From Hydrogenophilus sp. (lineage in GTDB: Bacteria > Pseudomonadota > Gammaproteobacteria > Burkholderiales > Thiobacillaceae), in contig JAIMKU010000001.1 of NCBI GenBank assembly GCA_020692235.1, forward strand, positions 71,481-122,026: a stretch of 50,546 nt of DNA, given 5' to 3'. Within the stretch, counting starts at the first letter, position 1. Each line of letters opens with the position of its first letter. The position numbers and the translations under genes were made by a program. Shown piece after piece: positions 45,122 to 50,546 of the stretch. The notes under the pieces were generated by a model. It was not told where the DNA came from. It made no database searches and saw only the letters and a list, made by a program, of their open reading frames with translations.

Positions 45122-47098
45122 ATGATTCCTGAAATCGGCCATTTCGCACTAATCCTCGCCCTGTTGCTGGCGTTGGTCCAGGGCATCCCACCCTTGATCG
45201 GGGCGCATCGTGGCAACGCCACATTGATGGCCGTCGCGCGGCCAGCCGCTCAGGGCCAGTTCCTGTTCGTGGCAATCGCCTACGGCTGTCTGGCCTACTC
45301 CTTCCTGGTCAACGACTTTTCGGTGGCGAACGTGGCGCGCAACTCGTTCTCCCAGTTGCCGCCGGTCTATCGCTTCGCTGCCTCCTGGGGTTCCCACGAG
45401 GGCTCCATCCTGCTCTGGGCACTGATCCTGGCCTTGTGGACCACGGCGGTCACGATCTGGAGCCGACATTTGCCCGAGGATATGTCCGCCCGGGTGATCG
45501 GCGTCATGGGTCTGGTCAGCTTCGGCTTCCTGCTCTTCATCCTGGTGGCTTCCAACCCCTTCGTGCGCTTGTCTCCTGCGCCGATGGACGGCAGCGACCT
45601 CAATCCCCTGCTGCAAGACCCCGGCATGGTCTTCCATCCGCCCATGCTCTACATGGGCTATGTTGGCTTCTCGGTGGCCTTCGCCTTCGCCATTGCCGCC
45701 TTGCTGTCCGGCAAGATGGACGTCGCCTGGGCGCGCTGGTCGCGGCCCTGGACCGCCGTCGCCTGGGTGTTCCTGTCGATCGGTATCACCGGCGGTAGTT
45801 GGTGGGCCTATAACGAGCTGGGTTGGGGCGGCTGGTGGTTCTGGGACCCGACCGAGAACGCCTCCTTCATGCCCTGGTTGGCCGGCACGGCGCTGCTTCA
45901 TTCCCTGGTGGCGACGGAAAAGCGCGGGGCGTTCAAAAACTGGACGGTGCTACTCGCCATCCTCGCCTTCTCCATGAGTCTGGTGGGCACCTTCCTGGTC
46001 CGTTCCGGCGTCCTGTCGTCGGTCCATGCCTTTGCCACCGACCCGACTCGCGGCATCTTCATGCTCGCCTTCCTGGGTGTGGTGATCGGCGGCTCGTTGG
46101 CCTTGTTCGCCTTTCGCGCCGCCAAGATGCCTACCGGCGGCAGCTTTACCTGGTTCTCGCGCGAATCGCTGCTGCTGGCCAATAACGTGGTACTGGTCGC
46201 CGCGCTCGGCGCGGTGCTGCTGGGCACGCTTTACCCGTTGTTCATGGATGCCTTGGGCATGGGCAAGATATCGGTCGGCCCACCCTATTTCAATTCGGTA
46301 TTCGTGCCGCTGATAACGCCGCTGCTGTTTCTGATGGGGGTTGGCCCATTGGCCCGCTGGAAGCAGGCCAGCCTGCCCGCCATGGCCAAACAGTTGCGCG
46401 TCGCCCTGGCCATTGCGGCGACCACCGGTGTGCTGGTCTCGCTGGCCTCGGGCAGCTTCAAGCCGATGGTTGGTTTCGGCGTGGCACTGGCGGTGTGGAT
46501 CGTGGTTACCATCTATCTCGGCTTTGCCCAGCGCCTGAAATATATCGGCGGGCCGACGCTGCCGGCATTGCTGAAGATTCCGCGTGGCTTCTGGGGTATG
46601 CAGATGGCTCACTTGGGCCTGGCCTGGGTGGTGGCCGGCATCACCCTGGTATCCGGACTTGAGACCGAGCGCAACGTCAAGATGAACATCGGCGACACCA
46701 CTCACCTGGCCGGCTACGATTTCACCTTCCAGGGCGTAAGCCCGCACGAAGGCCCCAACTACCGCGCCGCAAGCGGCAACGTCGAGGTTGCTGCCGGCGG
46801 CAAGCAGCTCTTTGTCCTGCACCCACAGAAACGGATCTACAACGCCTCCGGTATGCCCATGACCGAGGCCGCCATCGACTACGGCTTCACTCGCGATGTC
46901 TATGTCGCACTGGGCGATGAACTGGACAACGGCGCCTGGACGGTCCGGGTATTCCACAAGCCATTCATCAACTGGTTGTGGATTGGCGGTTTATTCCTGG
47001 CCCTGGGCGGCGTGTTGGCGGCATCCGACCGGCGCTATCGCATCGCCCTGCGGGCGGCCGAAGCGCCTGCGGTCGCGCCTCAGGGAGCGCAAGCATGA
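45122..47098 (+). CDS. ccmF: CcmF, cytochrome c heme lyase subunit
   Basis: The 658-residue membrane protein has about 14-15 helices and the WWD motif in GWGGWWFWDPTENASFMPWLA. Other marks are SWGSHEGSILLWALIL, NPLLQDPGMVFHPPMLYMGY and the C-terminal NIGDTTHLAGYDFTF. It ligates heme to CxxCH in apocytochromes with CcmH. Its stop overlaps ccmG. Confidence 0.97.
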   Translation: MIPEIGHFALILALLLALVQGIPPLIGAHRGNATLMAVARPAAQGQFLFVAIAYGCLAYSFLVNDFSVANVARNSFSQLPPVYRFAASWGSHEGSILLWALILALWTTAVTIWSRHLPEDMSARVIGVMGLVSFGFLLFILVASNPFVRLSPAPMDGSDLNPLLQDPGMVFHPPMLYMGYVGFSVAFAFAIAALLSGKMDVAWARWSRPWTAVAWVFLSIGITGGSWWAYNELGWGGWWFWDPTENASFMPWLAGTALLHSLVATEKRGAFKNWTVLLAILAFSMSLVGTFLVRSGVLSSVHAFATDPTRGIFMLAFLGVVIGGSLALFAFRAAKMPTGGSFTWFSRESLLLANNVVLVAALGAVLLGTLYPLFMDALGMGKISVGPPYFNSVFVPLITPLLFLMGVGPLARWKQASLPAMAKQLRVALAIAATTGVLVSLASGSFKPMVGFGVALAVWIVVTIYLGFAQRLKYIGGPTLPALLKIPRGFWGMQMAHLGLAWVVAGITLVSGLETERNVKMNIGDTTHLAGYDFTFQGVSPHEGPNYRAASGNVEVAAGGKQLFVLHPQKRIYNASGMPMTEAAIDYGFTRDVYVALGDELDNGAWTVRVFHKPFINWLWIGGLFLALGGVLAASDRRYRIALRAAEAPAVAPQGAQA

Positions 47099-47616
47099 AA
47101 CGCTGGATACCGCTGCTGATCTTTGTCGCGCTGGCCGGTTTTCTGTATGTCGGTCTGCATCGTGACCCAAGGGAAGTGCCCTCGCCCTTCATCGGCAAGC
47201 CGGCGCCCGCCTTCACCCTGCCGGTGGTGGGTCAGCCGGGTATGACCTTCTCGCCGGCGGATAACAAGGGCAAGGTCTGGCTGCTCAATGTCTGGGCGCC
47301 CTGGTGCGTATCCTGCCGCCAGGAACATCCGGTACTGATGCAGTTGGCTCAAGCGGGCATCGTCCCTATCGTCGGCCTGAACTGGAAGGACAAGGACCGC
47401 GAGGCCGAGGCCCTGCTGGCTCGCCTGGGCAGCCCATATACCGCAGTGGCGGACGACGTCAGCGGCCAGACCGGCATCGATTACGGCGTCACCGGAACCC
47501 CGGAGACCTACGTCATCGACAAGAATGGCATCATCCGGATGAAGCATATCGGAATCATCAACGAAGAGGCGTGGCAGACCAAGTTCGTGCCGCTGCTCAA
47601 GGAGTTGAACCAATGA
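47095..47616 (+). CDS. ccmG: CcmG/DsbE, thiol-disulfide oxidoreductase
   Basis: The 173-residue protein is a membrane-anchored thioredoxin-fold protein with active site WAPWCVSCRQEHP and the cis-Pro GTPETYVIDKNG. It reduces the Cys of the apocytochrome heme motif. It is coupled by ATGA overlaps to ccmF and ccmH. Confidence 0.96.
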   Translation: MKRWIPLLIFVALAGFLYVGLHRDPREVPSPFIGKPAPAFTLPVVGQPGMTFSPADNKGKVWLLNVWAPWCVSCRQEHPVLMQLAQAGIVPIVGLNWKDKDREAEALLARLGSPYTAVADDVSGQTGIDYGVTGTPETYVIDKNGIIRMKHIGIINEEAWQTKFVPLLKELNQ

Positions 47617-48068
47617 AACGCTGGCTACTCGCTATGACAATGTTACTGGCCGCGCCGCTGTGGGCGGCCGAGGCCGTGCCGGTCGGTGAAGACCCGGCTA
47701 TCGAACAGCGTATGGTGAACCTGGCTCAGGACCTGCGCTGCCTGGTCTGCCAGAACGAAACCCTGGCCGGCTCCCACGCCGAACTGGCGGAAGACCTGCG
47801 CAAGGATATCCGCCAGCAGATGAAGTTGGGCAAGAGCGACCCGGAGGTCATCCAGTACCTGACCGACCGCTATGGCGACTTCGTCCTCTACAAGCCACCC
47901 TTCCGCAGCTACACCCTGCTGCTTTGGTTCGGACCCTTCATCTTCCTGCTGGGCGGCGCGGCGATCTGGTACTTCACCCTGAAAAGACGGCGCGCCATGA
48001 AACCCGCCAACCAGGCTGGCTCGGAAGCGCTCAAGCAAGCCGTCGACCTGCTGGAAAAAAACAACTAA
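47613..48068 (+). CDS. ccmH: CcmH, cytochrome c biogenesis protein
   Basis: The 151-residue protein has a signal peptide, the thiol motif LRCLVCQNETLAGS, DLRKDIRQQMKLGKSDPEVI, YLTDRYGDFVLYKPPF and one C-terminal membrane helix. It is the short CcmH form; the CcmI-type TPR domain found fused or adjacent in many bacteria is not downstream. Confidence 0.95.
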   Translation: MKRWLLAMTMLLAAPLWAAEAVPVGEDPAIEQRMVNLAQDLRCLVCQNETLAGSHAELAEDLRKDIRQQMKLGKSDPEVIQYLTDRYGDFVLYKPPFRSYTLLLWFGPFIFLLGGAAIWYFTLKRRRAMKPANQAGSEALKQAVDLLEKNN

Positions 48069-48210
48069 GGCGATACTCATTCATTTCGTCGTCCCGGCGC
48101 TGGCTCTTGGTTTAAATAAAGGCCCCGGTAGCAGCCCTCGTCCCTTTTCCACCCCGAGGGTTGCGCGATGTCCGCCGCAAAATCTGTAAGCAGTTGCCCC
48201 CGCCGCTAAA

Positions 48211-48254
48211 TGACAAGGTGACACAAATCGTCACATTACGCCGTTATTGTGTCA
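48211..48254 (+). promoter_or_regulatory. Candidate PilR binding region upstream of pilA
   Basis: TGACA at 48211 and TGACACA at 48219-48225, with TGTGTCA at 48248-48254, form a perfect 7-bp inverted pair. It lies about 100 bases upstream of the sigma-54 promoter, where an enhancer-binding activator such as PilR would bind. The rest of 48069-48430 shows no gene. Confidence 0.5.
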
Positions 48255-48354
48255 TTTCCCCTTCCGCAGATGAGTGGGCCGATGCGCAGCCATAGCGCCA
48301 CGAGCAGGCGCATCAGCCCGATATGCCAGGCCAGAACCAGGGCATGAAGCAACC

Positions 48355-48369
48355 GGCACGCGCTTTGCA
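48355..48369 (+). promoter_or_regulatory. Sigma-54 promoter of pilA
   Basis: GGCAC-gcgct-TTGCA matches the -24/-12 consensus, with GG (48355-48356) and GC (48367-48368) separated by exactly 10 bases. The pilA ATG is 62 bases downstream of the -12 box, behind AAGGAG. Confidence 0.8.
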
Positions 48370-48430
48370 TATATAAATACCAAACACCTAGTGTGTTTGT
48401 TTTGACCTAACTGAATCAAGGAGATTTATC

Positions 48431-48865
48431 ATGAAAAAGATACAACAAGGTTTCACCCTCATCGAACTGATGATCGTCGTGGCTATCATCGGTATCCTGG
48501 CTGCGGTCGCGTTGCCGGCGTACAAGGACTACACGACTCGAGCAAAGGTATCTGAAGTCGTTCTCGCCGCTTCGGGCTTGCGGACATCGATTTCAGAGGC
48601 CTATCAGACGCTTGGCCGTATGCCGACTAAGGCTGAACTGCCGACTTCGGGCCAAGTATCGAAATATGTTGCCAGCGTGGTGTATACAAGAGCCGGCCCC
48701 ACGGTGGGTTTGAGTACCGCAACGGCTCAAGGATTTAATGATGGGGCGATCGACGGCAAAACCATTGTGCTGATAGGCACGGCCAACGTCGCCACGGGTG
48801 TCGTGGACTGGGTATGCAATGGCACCATCCCTTTGCAATACAAGCCTACCAACTGCCGCCATTAA
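48431..48865 (+). CDS. pilA: Type IV major pilin (PilA-like)
   Basis: The 144-residue prepilin has a six-residue basic leader MKKIQQ, then the PilD cleavage site [18 protein letters not shown] with Glu5, and the conserved [18 protein letters not shown]-terminal disulfide loop is likely between the two Cys in [16 protein letters not shown]. It builds type IV pili. It has its own sigma-54 promoter and strong terminator, so it is monocistronic. Confidence 0.95.
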   Translation: MKKIQQGFTLIELMIVVAIIGILAAVALPAYKDYTTRAKVSEVVLAASGLRTSISEAYQTLGRMPTKAELPTSGQVSKYVASVVYTRAGPTVGLSTATAQGFNDGAIDGKTIVLIGTANVATGVVDWVCNGTIPLQYKPTNCRH

Positions 48866-48893
48866 TGCTATCAGCGTTAGTCAGTCGAGCAAG

Positions 48894-48921
48894 AAAAAGC
48901 CCCGCAGTTGCGGGGCTTTTT
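48894..48921. terminator. Strong bidirectional terminator after pilA
   Basis: AAAAAGCCCCGCA-gt-TGCGGGGCTTTTT is a perfect 13-bp inverted repeat with a T-run on each strand, 28 bases after the pilA stop. Confidence 0.92.
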
Positions 48922-49041
48922 CTTTAACCCTACTTAGCTTCACTTTGGCATTCGCATACTCACGGTGATTATCATTATTAGGGACTAATTCCCATCCACG
49001 CTTTCGGACTTTTGCAACTTCATCAATGATCAGGTGAGAAA

Positions 49042-49318
49042 TTGAAATTTGCTCACGCCTTGGCAGCCGGTCTGCTATTTGTCCTGCTGTTGCTGACCGG
49101 AGCAATCTATTGGTCTGGTCTGTCAGGTGGTTTCGCTTTCGACGACCACACAAACATTGTCGATAACGCCGCGCTGGAGCTATTCGACGGCTCGTTTTCC
49201 AGCCTTATCGATGCCAGTTCAACGGGTACCGCCAGCCCACTGGGGCGCCCCCTCAGCATGGCAAGCTTCGCCATCGACCGTTATTTCTGGGGATACCAGC
49301 CTTTCTATTTCAAGTTGG
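49042..49318 (+). pseudogene. Membrane glycosyltransferase/TPR-type protein, N-terminal fragment
   Basis: From TTG 49042 with AGGTGA upstream, the frame encodes a hydrophobic start (ALAAGLLFVLLLLTGAIYWSG) and the pattern FAFDDHTNIVDN, GRPLSMASFAIDRYFWGYQPF. This resembles the first periplasmic loop of GT-C/TMTC or pilin-glycosylation proteins. Homology ends at FYFKLVN, where a vapB-type fragment begins. It might once have modified the neighbouring pilin; this is inference. Confidence 0.65.
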
Positions 49319-49408
49319 TCAATCCCCAAGACCTCCATCAAGGAACTACGCGGCATCGCCCGTGGCGCGAATCCCGCGAAATACCGTGACCGGAAAGATC
49401 GCGTCTGA
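49319..49408 (+). pseudogene. AbrB/VapB-type antitoxin, C-terminal fragment
   Basis: The frame ending at TGA 49406-49408 reads SIPKTSIKELRGIARGANPA and on to RDRKDRV, the toxin-binding tail of AbrB-type VapB antitoxins. The DNA-binding N-terminal half is missing. Its stop overlaps the vapC start as in functional vapBC operons. Confidence 0.65.
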
Positions 49409-49512
49409 TGTTTTTGGTTGATACCTGCGGCTGGATCGAATGGATGACCGATGCGCCGTTGTCGAACGGGTTTGAACAGTTCTATTACAATCTATCCATA
49501 GCTATTCTCTAA
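49408..49512 (+). pseudogene. VapC PIN-domain toxin, N-terminal fragment
   Basis: From ATG 49408 the frame reads MFLVDTCGWIEWMTDAP, then LSNGFEQF, the first strand and the first catalytic Asp of a PIN-domain RNase, and then leaves homology at about 49485 and stops at TAA 49510. The IS607-type left end lies here, so the toxin was cut by that insertion. Confidence 0.7.
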
Positions 49513-49522
49513 TATATACATT

Positions 49523-49963
49523 ATGGAGAGAATCGTAAGCATAGGCGAGGCATCCGAGGCGCTGGGCGTGTCAATCACGACCCTGCGCCGCTGGGAAGCG
49601 GCGGGCAAACTGGTGGCTGAGCACACGGCGGGCGGTCATCGTCGCTACGATCTGGGCAAGCTGCGACCGGAGATGTTCCGCGCCGAAGACGCGGCCAGTC
49701 GCCAGACTATCGCCTATGCTCGGGTGTCGAGCCAGGACCAGAAGCTGCTCGACGAATTGCCGCTGTCGGTGCGTGAGTGGGTGTGTCCGGTCTGTGGCAG
49801 CACCCACGACCGCGACGTGAACGCGGCGATCAACCTGAAGAACATGGCCGTGAGTTCCACGGTCGCCGCCTGTGGAGAGGAAGGCGCTGGCCTTCGTCGC
49901 AAGACGAAGACGAAACCGGCCTCGGCGAAGCAGGAAGTCAGCGGCAGGTTTGCTCAGCGATGA
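49523..49963 (+). mobile_element. IS607 deletion derivative encoding a TnpA-TnpB chimera
   Basis: One 146-residue frame joins two different proteins. Residues 1-74 are the IS607 serine transposase start: MerR-type helix-turn-helix [30 protein letters not shown], and the catalytic-Ser segment [12 protein letters not shown]. Residues 75-146 are the end of Tnp[14 protein letters not shown] (one half of the zinc finger), the RuvC-III segment [14 protein letters not shown] and a Lys-rich tail. The middle of the element is deleted in frame. Neither enzyme can work, but DNA binding could remain. The TnpB 3' end is where guide (omega/re) RNAs are encoded in related elements. Confidence 0.85.
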
Positions 49964-49996
49964 GCGGATTTGCATGGGTCTGACGGAACGGCTACA

Positions 49997-50023
49997 TTAT
50001 CACTTGGTATCACCAAGTGATAA
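49997..50023. promoter_or_regulatory. Perfect palindromic operator of the copG-parE pair
   Basis: TTATCACTTGGT-atc-ACCAAGTGATAA has perfect 12-bp arms and ends 10 bases before the antitoxin ATG. Ribbon-helix-helix antitoxins autorepress at such sites. It would also block the ribosome site region if bound. Confidence 0.8.
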
Positions 50024-50033
50024 GAGGTTCACT

Positions 50034-50306
50034 ATGGCAACGTCTCTCAAGATCGACGACACTCTGAAAAGCCGTGTCCATCACCTCGCAAGCCAGCGCC
50101 GCCGCTCGCCGCACTGGCTCATGCTCGAAGCCATCCAGCAGTACGTCGAGCGAGAAGAATCCCGCGAGAGCTTCAAGCAGGAAGCCTTGGCCTCCTGGGC
50201 GGCCTACAAGGAAACCGGCCGGCACCTGACCGGCCAGGAAGTGCGCGCCTGGTTGAGCACTTGGGGCACCGATGACGAAAAGGCGGTGCCTGAGTGCCAC
50301 GAGTAA
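50034..50306 (+). CDS. CopG/ParD-type antitoxin
   Basis: The 90-residue protein starts MATSLKIDDTLKSRVHHLASQRRRSPHWLML, a ribbon-helix-helix, followed by the helical tail AIQQYVEREESRESFKQEALASW that binds toxin. I chose ATG 50034; the frame is open upstream into the IS607 remnant. It overlaps the toxin gene by 13 bases. Confidence 0.9.
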   Translation: MATSLKIDDTLKSRVHHLASQRRRSPHWLMLEAIQQYVEREESRESFKQEALASWAAYKETGRHLTGQEVRAWLSTWGTDDEKAVPECHE

Positions 50307-50546
50307 TCGTTACCGAAGGCGCAGCGGAAGGCTTGGAACGCTGCCGGCGGTTCCTGGCGGCCAAGGCCCCGGAAGCCGCCAGGCGGGCCGGCCAGATCAT
50401 CGAACAGCAATTCTTGCCGCTGGAAACGGCTCCCGACATTGGCCGCCCGTTGCCCGAACTGCCCGAGCTGCGCGAGCTGGTGATTGCCTTCGGGGATTCC
50501 GGCTATGTGGCCTTGTACCGCCACGAGCCGGCCGACGATGCAGTGT
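50294..50546 (+). CDS. ParE/RelE-type toxin (3' end beyond window)
   Basis: From GTG 50294 the open frame reads VPRVIVTEGAAEGLERCRRFLA, PEAARRAGQIIEQQF, PDIGRPLPELPELRELVIAFG and YVALYRH, a ParE/RelE fold (the RP-x-E-L-R-E and Y-x-x-L-Y-R segments). The last part is cut by the window end. No ribosome site is obvious, so translation probably couples to the overlapping antitoxin. Confidence 0.85.
   Translation, partial: MPRVIVTEGAAEGLERCRRFLAAKAPEAARRAGQIIEQQFLPLETAPDIGRPLPELPELRELVIAFGDSGYVALYRHEPADDAV

Overview
The window is about 50.5 kb of GC-rich bacterial chromosome. It most resembles a betaproteobacterium. The evidence is the set of housekeeping genes and their neighbours: phoU, hslV, mpl beside an Mla-type operon, dusB-fis, prfA-prmC-hemA, purD/purH, lnt, selD, a System I ccm cluster and a sigma-54-promoted type IV pilin. 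A Nitrosomonadales or Thiobacillus-like host is my inference from gene style, not something the sequence proves. I found no tRNA, rRNA or CRISPR array.

Layout. 1-5.4 kb: the 3' end of phoU, a 5'-truncated RegA-type response regulator, hslV coupled to a tandem-STAS protein, a zinc-type module (ZIP transporter, Fur/Zur regulator, paired palindromic operators), yidD, and a DksA-like protein with a histone-H1-like basic tail. 5.4-13.6 kb: mpl, then an overlapping mlaE-mlaF-mlaD-lipoprotein operon, a YqiA-type esterase, an RNase II-family enzyme and a TonB-like protein. 13.7-14.2 kb: a dinJ-yafQ toxin-antitoxin pair whose toxin is frameshifted. 14.3-27.5 kb: a minus-strand block of prmC, prfA, hemA, a very large class A penicillin-binding protein, a frameshifted hemF, tsaC, purD, a DUF4160/DUF2442 pair, purH, fis and dusB. 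27.6-31 kb: lnt, a BrnT/BrnA pair between direct repeats, and selD.

31-34.3 kb is a scrap zone: REP hairpins, one intact and one broken DUF1566 gene, an IS256-type end, pieces of an Mg2+-type P-ATPase and a rhodanese, and a ParDE pair. 33.9-38.4 kb is a minus-strand arsenic operon: arsR, arsC, acr3, a metallo-beta-lactamase-fold protein, a Cys-tailed helical protein, arsM and a decayed ArsP-like permease. 39.2-40.9 kb holds an nfeD-SPFH pair bracketed by two inverted copies of a 160-bp MITE with CTAG target duplications. One copy sits inside the SPFH stop region. 41-48 kb carries a D,D-endopeptidase with His/Lys repeats and the ccmABCDEFGH operon for c-type cytochrome maturation. 48-50.5 kb holds pilA, then a mosaic of broken genes (membrane glycosyltransferase, vapB, vapC), an IS607 deletion derivative that fuses transposase TnpA in frame to the end of TnpB, and a CopG/ParE pair with a perfect palindromic operator.

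The main theme is an ordinary housekeeping backbone repeatedly invaded and eroded by small mobile pieces. Six toxin-antitoxin loci are present, three of them broken. The strongest leads are the TnpA-TnpB chimera, the MITE pair with a provable insertion history, the DUF4160/DUF2442 pair inside the purine genes, and the lnt/brnTA direct repeats. Several frameshifts, especially the G8 run in hemF, could be sequencing errors.
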